From: Actinoallomurus spadix
GTDB taxonomy: Bacteria > Actinomycetota > Actinomycetes > Streptosporangiales > Streptosporangiaceae
Length of the DNA: 64,000 nucleotides
Direction of reading: 5' to 3'
Assembly: GCF_024055725.1 (NCBI RefSeq)
Contig: NZ_JAMXMX010000007.1
Span: forward strand, 62,001 to 126,000
Shown: piece after piece, positions 26,378 to 34,453 of the stretch
How positions within the stretch are numbered: position 1 is the first letter of the stretch
Layout: the number at the start of each line of letters is the position of its first letter
Made by a program: the position numbers and the translations under genes
The notes under the pieces: model-generated
The model's input: the letters and a program-made list of their open reading frames with translations, nothing else
Database searches by the model: none
What the model was told of the DNA's origin: nothing

Positions 26378-26911
26378 CTACCGCTGGCGGAGTGGTCGCA
26401 CCAGGCGCAGCGTCCGGGGCAGGGAACGTTCCGACGCCTCAACCGCTAATGTCCCCTCGCCGCGTTCGACCGGCCCGGGGTCGGCGGAACGCTCCGTGTC
26501 CACGGGGCGCTCGCCCTCCCGGGTACAGGGGAGACCAGGGGAGGTCCCGTGGTGCGCGGCCTGGATGGCCAGGCTCGTCAGGCTGATGAGCAACGAGCCC
26601 GCGGTGTCGGTGTCCAGGCGAACGGTCACCCAGTCGTCGCCCGGACGGACGACGATCTGCCCGGACTCGGCAAGCACCTGGTCGAGCCGGTCGATGAACG
26701 ACCGGGTGAGTCGCAGATCGGCCTCGTCCCCGGTGTGCAGATGAAGGATCTGGGTGCCACGGAACGCGAAACCGCGGCCGACGCCGCACGACGGGCGATC
26801 GGTGGCCAGCCCGGGCCAGGTCGCCAATTGTGCGGCCACTCGTTCGGCTGTGCTCCGGCTCTTCGGAGGGCCCGTCACGGCCCCAGGATCCCGTGTTGCG
26901 GCCTTTCTCAT
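26378..26911 (-). CDS. DUF5519 (luciferase-domain-named) family protein
   Basis: A 177-residue cytosolic protein from the ATG at 26911; an ATG at 26956 would add 15 residues. The conserved core matches the actinobacterial family sometimes labelled luciferase family protein: FRGTQILHLHTGDEADLRLT, then VRPGDDWVTVRLDT and SLLISLTSLAIQAA. That name is historical and no light-producing activity is implied; the function is unknown. The N-terminus is basic and the last 50 residues are low-complexity and variable. It is divergent from the threonine dehydratase-like gene. Confidence 0.65.
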   Translation of the reverse strand: MRKAATRDPGAVTGPPKSRSTAERVAAQLATWPGLATDRPSCGVGRGFAFRGTQILHLHTGDEADLRLTRSFIDRLDQVLAESGQIVVRPGDDWVTVRLDTDTAGSLLISLTSLAIQAAHHGTSPGLPCTREGERPVDTERSADPGPVERGEGTLAVEASERSLPRTLRLVRPLRQR

Positions 26912-27052
26912 AAGGGCTCGCGCCTCAATCGTTATCAATCGATTCACCGTTTCCATCCCCTTCCCGCAACCGCCGCGACGCACACCGGCCGTTCCCCGCG
27001 ACAAGGTGGGCGGCCCGGAAGTCTCTCCAGGAGAAGGCCGTACGGTGGATGC

Positions 27053-27994
27053 GTGATCTCTCGCAGCGACGTGGCAGCGGCCCGGGCCCGCATCGGCTCC
27101 CGGGTCCGTACGACTCCGGTGTTCGACGACGGTGAGCGGTGGTTCAAGCTGGAGCAGCTGCAGCACACCGGATCGTTCAAGGCGCGTGGGGCGTTCAACC
27201 GGATTCTCGCGGCCGCCGAGCAGGACGGCCTGCCCGACGCGGGCGTGGTGGCGGCGTCGGGCGGCAACGCCGGGCTCGCCGTCGCGTACGCGGCCCGGGA
27301 GCTGGGCGTCCCCGCGGAGGTCCACGTCCCGGAGACCGCGCCCGCCGTCAAGGTGGCCGGGTTGAAGGCCCTGGGCGCCTCCGTCGTTCAGGTGGGCCGC
27401 GAGTACGCCGAGGCGTACGAGAGTGCGATCAAGCGCGTGGCCGACACCGGGGCGCTGTTCTGCCACGCGTACGACCAGCCCGAGATCTGCGCGGGCCAGG
27501 GCACCCTGGCACTCGAACTCGAGGAGCAGACCGGCGGGGTCGACACCGTGCTGGTCGCGGTCGGCGGCGGCGGGCTGATGGCCGGCATCGCCGCCGCGCT
27601 GGAGGGCCGGTCCCGTGTCGTCGCCGTCGAGCCGTACGGCTGCCCGGCCCTGCACGACGCCCTCGCGGCCGGTGAGCCGGTCGACGTGGGGGTCTCCGGG
27701 GTGGCGGCAGACTCCCTCGGCGCCCGCCGGGCCGGCGACATCGCCTTCGGTGTCGCCCGCCGCACCGGCGTGAGATCCGTCCTGGTGGCCGACGAGGACA
27801 TCGTCACCGCCCGGCGTGAGCTGTGGCGGCGTTACCACCTGGTCCTGGAGCACGGCACCGCCGCCGCGTACGCCGCCCTGCTCACCGGCGCCTACCGCCC
27901 CGAGCCCGGCGAGCGCCTCGCCCTCATCTGCTGCGGCGCCAACACCGACCCATCCGGCCTCACACAGCGTCGAACCTTGGTCACCGCAGAGTGA
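27053..27994 (+). CDS. Threonine/serine dehydratase-like PLP enzyme
   Basis: Fold-type II PLP enzyme of 313 residues that deaminates serine or threonine (or racemises serine) using pyridoxal phosphate. The PLP lysine is Lys43 in HTGSFKARGA, the substrate loop is ASGGNAGLA (about 67-75) and the phosphate-binding glycine loop is AVGGGGLMAGI (about 163-173). It lacks the C-terminal ACT regulatory domain, so it resembles catabolic or racemase forms more than biosynthetic IlvA. The GTG at 27053 is the only start just before the conserved region, with a weak ribosome binding site. The exact substrate is uncertain. Confidence 0.85.
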   Translation: MISRSDVAAARARIGSRVRTTPVFDDGERWFKLEQLQHTGSFKARGAFNRILAAAEQDGLPDAGVVAASGGNAGLAVAYAARELGVPAEVHVPETAPAVKVAGLKALGASVVQVGREYAEAYESAIKRVADTGALFCHAYDQPEICAGQGTLALELEEQTGGVDTVLVAVGGGGLMAGIAAALEGRSRVVAVEPYGCPALHDALAAGEPVDVGVSGVAADSLGARRAGDIAFGVARRTGVRSVLVADEDIVTARRELWRRYHLVLEHGTAAAYAALLTGAYRPEPGERLALICCGANTDPSGLTQRRTLVTAE

Positions 27995-28054
27995 ATCTTG
28001 GTAGCGTGGTCATTGGCAGGCTTTCTTGGAGGCAGTCTCTGCGGAGGACATCAG

Positions 28055-28660
28055 ATGACGGTGGCGCCGATGACCGACATGCCTGACACGCCGCAGAAGC
28101 GTCCGTGGTACATCCCTCCGGAGGGAGGCTTCCGAGCAGAGGATCTCGATCGCATTCCGGAGTTGCCTCCTCACACAGAGTTGATCGATGGCAGTCTGGT
28201 CTTCGTGTCCCCCCAGGCCAGCTTCCACGAGCTAACGATGGGTGTCCTCGTGAACGGACTTCGTCGAACCGCGCCCTCGAGTGTTCGGGTGCGTCGCGAG
28301 ATGACGGTGACTCTCGACCCGAGGCAGCGCCCCGAGCCGGATGTGCTGGTGGTTCGCGCAGAGGCCATCGAAGGTCGTCGGCAGACCGACTTCCGGCCTG
28401 CCGACATCATCCTGGCCGTCGAGGTGGTGTCTCCCGACTCCGAAGCACGCGACCGCAAGCGCAAGCCGCAGTTGTACGCGGAGGCGGGGATCCCGCATTT
28501 CTGGCGTGTGGAGGACAGCGAGGGACGGTCGACCGTCTGCGTGTACGAGCTGGACGTGGCGACGATGGCATACGCGCTGACGGGGATCTACCACGATCGG
28601 CTGAAGCTGACCGTCCCCTTCGACATCGACATCGACCTCACGGAGATCGACCGGCTCTGA
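28055..28660 (+). CDS. Uma2 family (DUF820) putative endonuclease
   Basis: A 201-residue protein with a PD-(D/E)xK nuclease-like core: RPEPDVLVV gives the metal-binding Asp, LAVEVVSPDSEARDRKRKP gives the Glu-x-Val and basic residues, and QLYAEAGIPHFWRVE is the characteristic family ending. Uma2 proteins occur in many scattered copies in actinobacteria and cyanobacteria. Their targets and biological role are mostly unknown, although transposon links have been proposed. The ATG at 28055 has GGAGG seven bases upstream. Neighbours give no clue. Confidence 0.85.
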   Translation: MTVAPMTDMPDTPQKRPWYIPPEGGFRAEDLDRIPELPPHTELIDGSLVFVSPQASFHELTMGVLVNGLRRTAPSSVRVRREMTVTLDPRQRPEPDVLVVRAEAIEGRRQTDFRPADIILAVEVVSPDSEARDRKRKPQLYAEAGIPHFWRVEDSEGRSTVCVYELDVATMAYALTGIYHDRLKLTVPFDIDIDLTEIDRL

Positions 28661-28665
28661 GGGGC

Positions 28666-29640
28666 TCAGAGCCAGTCGCGTTTGCGGAAGACGGCGTAGA
28701 GGGCGACGCCGGTGACGAGGAGCACGACGATGCTCGACACGAAGCCCCAGTGCTTGCCGAAGCCCGGGTACGGGACGTTCTCGCCGTAGAAGCCGGTGAT
28801 GGCGGTGGGCACGGCGATGACGGCGGCCCAGCCGGTGAGCTTCTTCATCACGAGGTTCAGGTGGTTGCCCTGGAGGGCGATGCGCGTCTCCTGGAGGCTC
28901 GTCACGGTGTCCCGCAGGCTGTCGGTCCATTCGGTGGCGCGCAGCACGTGGTCGTAGACGTCCTGGAAGTACGGGCCCATGGGGGCCGGGACGACCTTGA
29001 GGTCGCGGCGCAGGAGCGTGTTGACGACCTCCCGCATCGGGAGCACGACCCGGCGCAGCAGGGCCAGGCTCTTGCGCAGGCGGTACATCCGCTGCTGGGT
29101 GGCGGGGAGGTGGTCCGCGAACAGGTCCTCCTCCAGGTCGTCGATCTTGTCGTCGAGGGCCTGGACCGCCTCGAAGTGCCCGTCGACGATCAGGTCGAGC
29201 AGGCCGTGCAGGAGGTAGGCGACGCCGTACTCGGCGAGGTCGGGGGAGCCGTCCCAGCGTTTGAGCAGCCCGTCGAGGTCGAAGCCCTCGTCCATGCGCA
29301 CGGTGACGAGGGCCCGGTCGGTGATGAACGCCGAGATCTCGTGCTTGTCCACCTGGGTGCCGTCGTCGCTGAGGCGCACGGAGTAGGCGTTGAGGAACAG
29401 GTGGCCGTCGTACCGGTCGAGCTTGGGGCGTTCGTGACCGCTGACGGCGTCCTCGACCGCGAGCGGCGACAGGCCCAGCTCGTCGCTGATGAGGGCCAGG
29501 CCGTCGCTGTCGGGGGCGCACAGGTCGAGCCAGACGACGGTGTCGGGTTCGGCGAGGTAGTCGCTGATCTGATCGGCGGGGAAGTTCTCCTTCTCCAGCC
29601 GGCCATCGCGCCAGACCCGCGTCCGGGGCTTCAGATCCAT
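28666..29640 (-). CDS. corA: CorA-type magnesium/cobalt transporter
   Basis: Pentameric Mg2+ (or Co2+/Zn2+) channel, 324 residues. A large cytoplasmic N-terminal domain (about 1-260) with long charged helices is followed by two C-terminal membrane helices (about 266-285 and 298-316). The pore signature, usually YGMN, reads FYGENVPYPGFG here, so the Met is replaced by Glu; variants at this position occur in actinobacterial and ZntB-like members. The C-terminal basic end FRKRDWL is typical. The start overlaps the mannosyltransferase end by 10 bases, so they may be co-transcribed. Confidence 0.88.
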   Translation of the reverse strand: MDLKPRTRVWRDGRLEKENFPADQISDYLAEPDTVVWLDLCAPDSDGLALISDELGLSPLAVEDAVSGHERPKLDRYDGHLFLNAYSVRLSDDGTQVDKHEISAFITDRALVTVRMDEGFDLDGLLKRWDGSPDLAEYGVAYLLHGLLDLIVDGHFEAVQALDDKIDDLEEDLFADHLPATQQRMYRLRKSLALLRRVVLPMREVVNTLLRRDLKVVPAPMGPYFQDVYDHVLRATEWTDSLRDTVTSLQETRIALQGNHLNLVMKKLTGWAAVIAVPTAITGFYGENVPYPGFGKHWGFVSSIVVLLVTGVALYAVFRKRDWL

Positions 29641-31190
29641 GAGACCAGCCACATGCGGGCGTGCCAGGAGTCGTATGACATGACGTGCCCGGTCAGCACC
29701 GGATAGAAGTAGTAGAAGTTGGCCAGCACGGTCAGGACGTACGCTCCGGCGATCGCCGAGCCGAACACCCGGCGGGCCGGGGGCGCGGTCGCCGGGCCGA
29801 TGAGCAGGCCGAGCGCCAGGACGATGGACAGCACCATGAACGGCAGCATCGGCGTGGCGTAGAACAGGAACATCGTGCGGTGGTTCAGCCCGTAGTAGAA
29901 CCACGGCACCCAGCCGGCGAGAAAGCCCAGGACGGTGACGCCCGCGCGCCAGTCACGCTGCACCAGCCACCAGGCGGCCACGATCAGCATCGTGAGGATG
30001 GAGACCCACCAGATGGCGGGGGTGCCGATGTCGAGGACCTCGCGCGAGCAGGTGGCGGCGCCACAGCCGGACGGCTGGGTGTAGAAGAACGAGACCGGCC
30101 GCTTGAGGACGAGCCAGTTCCACGGCCAGGACTGGTACGGGTGGTGGGCCGAGAGCGTGGTGTGGAAGTGGAACATCTGCCGGTGGTAGTCCCACAGCCG
30201 GGGCATCGCCTGGAAGAACGCGGTCACCGGATTCGCGGCGACGCGGCCGCGGCCCCAGCCGCCGGAGTTGAAGATCCAGCCGCTCCACCAGGCGACGTAG
30301 GTGACCACGCTGAGGACCACCATGGACAGGAAGGCCGGCAGGGCCTCGAAGGCGAACGCGCCGGCGTACGGGCGGCGCACCCCGGCGGCCCGCCGGGCGC
30401 CCATCGACCAGAGGAGGACCAGGACCCCGAAGGCCGCGATGTAGTACAGACCCGTCCACTTCGTGGCGGTGGCCGTGCCCAGGCAGAGGCCGGCCGGGAT
30501 GAGCCACCAGTGCATGACGAACGGGCCGAGGCCGTCGTCGTCGCCGCGTTCGGCGATCTTGCGGGCGAGCCTGGCGCGTGAGACGTCCCGGTCGATGACG
30601 ATGCAGGCGAACCCGGCCAGGACCCAGAACATCACGAAGACGTCGAGGATCGCGGTCCGGCTGGTGACCAGGTGCATGCCGTCCAGCGCGAGCAGGAGAC
30701 CGGCCGCCGTGCCGAGGAGGTTCGACCGGGTCATCCGCCGCGCGACGCGCGCCAGGATCAGCACCGACAGGGTGCCGACCAGGGCGGCCGAGAAACGCCA
30801 GCCGAACGGCGTCATGCCGAAGAGCGACTCGCCGATGGCGATCAGCCACTTCCCGGCGGGCGGGTGCGCGATGAAACTCCCGCCGTCCGCCCAGATGTGG
30901 AGATTCTGCGGATGCTGGAGCAGGAGCTTGTCGGCGTCCTTGACGGTGTTGTGCTCGTAACCGAACTTCAACAGCGCGTACGAGTCCTTGGCGTAGTACG
31001 TCTCGTCGAAGATGATGGCTCTGGGCCTGCTCAGGTGCCAGAAGCGCAGGACGCCGGCGAACAGGGTCACGAGCAGGGGGCCGACCCACCCCATGAGTCT
31101 GCTGCCGGGGATGCCCGGTGTGAGCCACTGACGCAACGACGGTGGTCTTCTTCCCTGGTCGGGCCGGGTCTCGGGTTCGATTCCTGTCAT
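29631..31190 (-). CDS. pmt: Dolichyl-phosphate-mannose--protein mannosyltransferase
   Basis: Polytopic GT39 enzyme that O-mannosylates exported proteins on Ser/Thr using polyprenyl-phosphate mannose. It has 519 residues with about 11 hydrophobic helices. The first external loop contains FDETYYAKD with the catalytic Asp-Glu pair, and AHPPAGKWLI follows near residue 110. The end MSYDSWHARMWLVSWI is typical of bacterial Pmt. It is back-to-back with rsmI, an arrangement conserved in Streptomyces and Mycobacterium. Ser/Thr/Pro-rich exported tails encoded nearby (sigma-like protein, first LCP) are plausible substrates (inference). Confidence 0.93.
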   Translation of the reverse strand: MTGIEPETRPDQGRRPPSLRQWLTPGIPGSRLMGWVGPLLVTLFAGVLRFWHLSRPRAIIFDETYYAKDSYALLKFGYEHNTVKDADKLLLQHPQNLHIWADGGSFIAHPPAGKWLIAIGESLFGMTPFGWRFSAALVGTLSVLILARVARRMTRSNLLGTAAGLLLALDGMHLVTSRTAILDVFVMFWVLAGFACIVIDRDVSRARLARKIAERGDDDGLGPFVMHWWLIPAGLCLGTATATKWTGLYYIAAFGVLVLLWSMGARRAAGVRRPYAGAFAFEALPAFLSMVVLSVVTYVAWWSGWIFNSGGWGRGRVAANPVTAFFQAMPRLWDYHRQMFHFHTTLSAHHPYQSWPWNWLVLKRPVSFFYTQPSGCGAATCSREVLDIGTPAIWWVSILTMLIVAAWWLVQRDWRAGVTVLGFLAGWVPWFYYGLNHRTMFLFYATPMLPFMVLSIVLALGLLIGPATAPPARRVFGSAIAGAYVLTVLANFYYFYPVLTGHVMSYDSWHARMWLVSWI

Positions 31191-31330
31191 CGCCACCACT
31201 CCGACATCGTACGGGCGGAAGCCGAGACGCTCGTGCACTTCACCGTCAGAAACGTTCCGAGGCGACGTATTCGGCGCCGGCGAGCGGCCCGCCGGGGCCA
31301 ACGACGCCCGGGACCGTCGAAGATGGAGGC

Positions 31331-32179
31331 GTGGAGAACACGGGAACGCTGACACTGGCCGCCGCACCGATCGGACGGGTCGAGGACGCGTCGGCGCGGT
31401 TGCGCACGGCGCTGGTCGAGGCGGACATCATCGCCGCGGAGGACACGCGGCGCCTGCGGCGGCTGGCCGCCGACCTGGGCGTCTCCCCGTCCGCGCGGGT
31501 CGTCTCGTACTACGACGCGAACGAGCGGGCCAGGGCGGCCGAGCTCCTCGACGAGCTGCGCGCGGGCCGCGACGTGCTGGTGATCACGGACGCGGGCCTG
31601 CCGGGGGTCTCCGACCCCGGGTACCGCCTGGTGACGGCGGCGGTGGAGGCGGAGGTGCCGGTGACCGTGCTGCCGGGCCCGTCGGCGGTGACGACGGCGC
31701 TCGTGATCTCCGGGTTGCCCAGTGACCGGTTCTGCTTCGAGGGGTTCCTGCCCCGTAAGGGCGGGGAGCGCGCCGCGCGGCTGCGCGCCCTCGCCGGGGA
31801 GCCGCGCACGATGGTGTTCTTCGAGGCGCCGCACCGGCTGGCGGCGACCCTGGAGGCGATGGCGGCGGCGCTGGGGGCCGACCGCCGGGCCGCCGTCTGC
31901 CGCGAGCTGACCAAGACGTACGAGGAGGTGCGTCGCGGCCCGCTGGGCGAGCTGGCGGGCTGGGCCGCCGGTGGGGTGCGGGGGGAGATCACGCTGGTCG
32001 TCGCCGGGGCTCCGGAGGTGGCGGGCCAGGTGGACGTGGGGGACCTCGCGGTGGAGGTGGAGCGCCGGGTCGGGGAGGGCACGCCGCGCAAGCAGGCGAT
32101 CGGCGATGTGGCGCGCGAGCACGGAGTTCCCAAAAGAGAGCTCTATGACGCGGTCATTGCCTACAAAGCAGATCATTGA
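31331..32179 (+). CDS. rsmI: 16S rRNA (cytidine(1402)-2'-O)-methyltransferase
   Basis: SAM-dependent enzyme that 2'-O-methylates C1402 in the ribosomal decoding centre. 282 residues form the tetrapyrrole-methylase fold: LAAAPIGRVEDASARLRTAL, EDTRRLRRLAADLG, ITDAGLPGVSDPGYRLV (SAM loop), VLPGPSAVTTALVISGLPSD, GFLPRK and FFEAPHRLAATLEAM are all present. I chose the GTG at 31331 because the family start begins a few residues before LAAAPIG, although GGAGG lies very close (one base spacing). It is divergent from pmt. Confidence 0.93.
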   Translation: MENTGTLTLAAAPIGRVEDASARLRTALVEADIIAAEDTRRLRRLAADLGVSPSARVVSYYDANERARAAELLDELRAGRDVLVITDAGLPGVSDPGYRLVTAAVEAEVPVTVLPGPSAVTTALVISGLPSDRFCFEGFLPRKGGERAARLRALAGEPRTMVFFEAPHRLAATLEAMAAALGADRRAAVCRELTKTYEEVRRGPLGELAGWAAGGVRGEITLVVAGAPEVAGQVDVGDLAVEVERRVGEGTPRKQAIGDVAREHGVPKRELYDAVIAYKADH

Positions 32180-32295
32180 CCCTTATTTGAACTGAACTTT
32201 GCGTCGGTGTCTCCTGCCAAGGCGCCACTTGGCGGGAAAAATGACGGGAGTGCGTATTCCACGCGAGTACGCCGATTCCCCCGGGGGTGACGCCG

Positions 32296-32595
32296 ATGCA
32301 CGACTCCATGATCTCGCCTGAGACGTGGACCTACGAATGCCTGGCCTGCCTGCTCGAATGGCACGTGGAATTCGAGGTCGGCCACTGCGCCGACGGACAC
32401 GGCGGCGAGGTCGTCTACTACCGCCGCGACGGTCACCGCTGCACCTCTCCGTGGGCGGAGCTCTACTGCCCGTCCTGCGGGACGTACGACGTCAAGATCC
32501 TCCCGCCGGGCCGGCCGCGGAGCCAGGCCGTCCCGCCCCACCGTCACGCCGAGCTAGAAATGATCTTCAAGTGCCGCAGGCTCCACGCCTACTGA
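32296..32595 (+). CDS. Small hypothetical protein with paired CxxC motifs
   Basis: Not recognised as a named family. 99 residues contain Cys15-Cys18 (ECLAC) and Cys58-Cys61 (CPSC), separated by a His/Cys-containing segment with Cys31 and Cys49. This spacing would suit a zinc ribbon, and the Arg-rich C-terminal half could contact nucleic acid. An in-frame GTG lies nine bases upstream of the chosen ATG. It stands between rsmI and a convergent glycosyltransferase and is followed by a hairpin. Confidence 0.6.
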   Translation: MHDSMISPETWTYECLACLLEWHVEFEVGHCADGHGGEVVYYRRDGHRCTSPWAELYCPSCGTYDVKILPPGRPRSQAVPPHRHAELEMIFKCRRLHAY

Positions 32596-32614
32596 TCGGC
32601 CACCGGGCGCGTCT

Positions 32615-32634
32615 CCGGGCCCACACGGGCCCGG
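32615..32634. terminator. Bidirectional hairpin
   Basis: CCGGGCCC (32615-32622) and GGGCCCGG (32627-32634) form an 8-bp perfect stem with loop ACAC, between two convergent genes. Confidence 0.55.
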
Positions 32635-32643
32635 GGGCGCGCC

Positions 32644-34203
32644 CTACGCCGGCAGGGCGTCGCCGGACGACGACGAGGTGCTCTCCTCGTCCGCCGCGGC
32701 GCCCCGGCGCCGCACCGACCGGGCCAGCCGGGCCAGCTTCCGGCGCGGCTCGCCGGAGAAGGTGATCGCCGCGGCCATGCAGGCCAGCGGCACGGTCGGC
32801 AGGACGTAGCGGTAGTCGAACTCGGCGGTGGCCGGCGGCACGAGGAGCAGTCCGGTCGCGGTGATCCACGGCAGCAGCGCCGCCCCGCCCCACCGCCGCC
32901 ACAGCGGAATCAGCCCGGCCAGGCCGACGATGAGGATGCCGCCCAGCAGCGTGCCGGGCAGGTGCGCGAACCGCTGGTAGGTGCGGATCGTCGTGGCCCA
33001 CGGGTCGACGATCCTCGTCCGGGCGTTCCCCTGCTCGTACGCGTGGGCCTCGGACGCGGCCGTGCGGTCCCTGCTCATCCGCCAGGTCGGCAGCGCGGCG
33101 GACTTCTTACTGAACTGGTACATGTCGTACGTCGCGCGGTCCGGGAAGACGGTGCGCTTCCACCGGAACGTGAACAGGAAGTCCTTTCCGACGACTTGCA
33201 GATAGTCGAGGGGCTGAGCCATGATCGCCCGCTTGGCGAAGTCGCTCGCGACCCGATTCTGGTCGTCGGTGAAGCGCTGATCCGGAATGCGATGGAACGG
33301 GGAGTTGCGGTTCCAGATCGCGTCCTGGGAGAAGACGAGCGGCGTGTGCGAGGTCTTGTTGTTCTTGCACAGGGCGTACTCGGTCACCGGTGGTTTGATC
33401 TTGTTACAGTCCGCGAAGGCCGACACCCGGGCGTACAGGAAGACACCGCTGCTCATGGTCATGCCCGGCTTGCCGTAGTACGACCAGAACCAGCCGGCGT
33501 AGGCGGCGAGGGGGAGCGCGCACACCGCGACGGTGGCCACGATCACACGCCACTTGATCCGCCGCAGCAGGAAATAGACGATCACCGCGAGCAGGACCGG
33601 CGTGCCGACCGAACGGGTCAGCGTGGCCAGCCCCAGGAGGAGCCCCGCGAGGGCGCCGGTCTTCCAGGTGAGGTCCCGGCCGTGCCACAGCAGCAGTGTG
33701 ACGATCGACACGAGCAGGAAGCCGAACATCGTGTCGGACAGGATCAGGTGCTCGAGCTGGATCTGGTAGCCGTCGTACAGGACGGGGAAGGTCGCCAGGC
33801 TCGCCCCCCATCCCGGCAGGCCGAACCGCTTGCGCAGCAACGCGTAGATCATCACCGCCGACGCCAGCCCCATCAGATGCTGGATCGTCGCGATCAGCAT
33901 GAAGCTGTGGACGGGCTTCAGGATCCACAGCAGGAAGGAGTAGCCGTCCGGGCGGATCGGGTGCGGGTACGGCGCCATCGCGACGTGCAGGTAGTCGAAC
34001 GAGTCGTTGAACCAGGACGCCGGCCGGTACCCCAGGACGGCGATCAGCCGGAGGAGCGCGCCGATCGCGAGCACCACCGTGAACATCTTGTGCCGCCGCA
34101 CGACCGCCCGCAGCCCGGAACCACCGGCGGCCGGCGTCTTTTCCGTCACATTCTCGTCAACCGTCGTGACCTGCGATTCCTCGTCGGAACGCGTATTGGT
34201 CAC
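32644..34203 (-). CDS. GT-C type membrane glycosyltransferase-like protein
   Basis: Polytopic membrane protein of 519 residues. A short polar N-terminus is followed by about 10 hydrophobic helices. An early external loop holds WFNDSFDYLHVA, whose Asp residues sit where GT39/GT-C enzymes carry their catalytic acidic pair, and a large extracytoplasmic loop spans about residues 270-400. The C-terminus is basic then Ser/Glu rich. It likely transfers sugar from a polyprenyl-phosphate donor to an envelope acceptor. It is divergent from a GT2-type gene that could make its lipid-linked donor (inference). The GTG start has only a weak site. Confidence 0.7.
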   Translation of the reverse strand: MTNTRSDEESQVTTVDENVTEKTPAAGGSGLRAVVRRHKMFTVVLAIGALLRLIAVLGYRPASWFNDSFDYLHVAMAPYPHPIRPDGYSFLLWILKPVHSFMLIATIQHLMGLASAVMIYALLRKRFGLPGWGASLATFPVLYDGYQIQLEHLILSDTMFGFLLVSIVTLLLWHGRDLTWKTGALAGLLLGLATLTRSVGTPVLLAVIVYFLLRRIKWRVIVATVAVCALPLAAYAGWFWSYYGKPGMTMSSGVFLYARVSAFADCNKIKPPVTEYALCKNNKTSHTPLVFSQDAIWNRNSPFHRIPDQRFTDDQNRVASDFAKRAIMAQPLDYLQVVGKDFLFTFRWKRTVFPDRATYDMYQFSKKSAALPTWRMSRDRTAASEAHAYEQGNARTRIVDPWATTIRTYQRFAHLPGTLLGGILIVGLAGLIPLWRRWGGAALLPWITATGLLLVPPATAEFDYRYVLPTVPLACMAAAITFSGEPRRKLARLARSVRRRGAAADEESTSSSSGDALPA

Positions 34204-34453
34204 GACGGTGGACCCGCCCCGCTCTCCGGCGTTCGTCAAGTCCGGACCGACCTTCCTGGACCGCACAGCCCCTATCCTGATATCCCCAGCCTGCCGTCGC
34301 ATCCGTGCTCCAGGTGGAGTTAAAGGTTGCGACTTTGCAACACGCGGTCGCTCGTCGGCAGGCATCATGGATAACACGCGCCTCTTGTCGGAACACGACG
34401 AGGTTAGTCGAAAAGCCCCCAAGCCAGTGCGATGGGGTGATGGAGGACACGAC
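34204..34453. promoter_or_regulatory. Divergent region between the two glycosyltransferase genes
   Basis: A 250-base gap. An in-frame extension of the GT2 gene back to ATG 34367 is possible, but the GTG at 34454 has the far better site. The middle of the gap (34310-34400) is AT-richer and likely carries both promoters. Confidence 0.4.

Noticed and set aside
26378-26911. True bacterial luciferase
   Set aside because: The family label is historical; the protein has no TIM-barrel flavin monooxygenase length or motifs.
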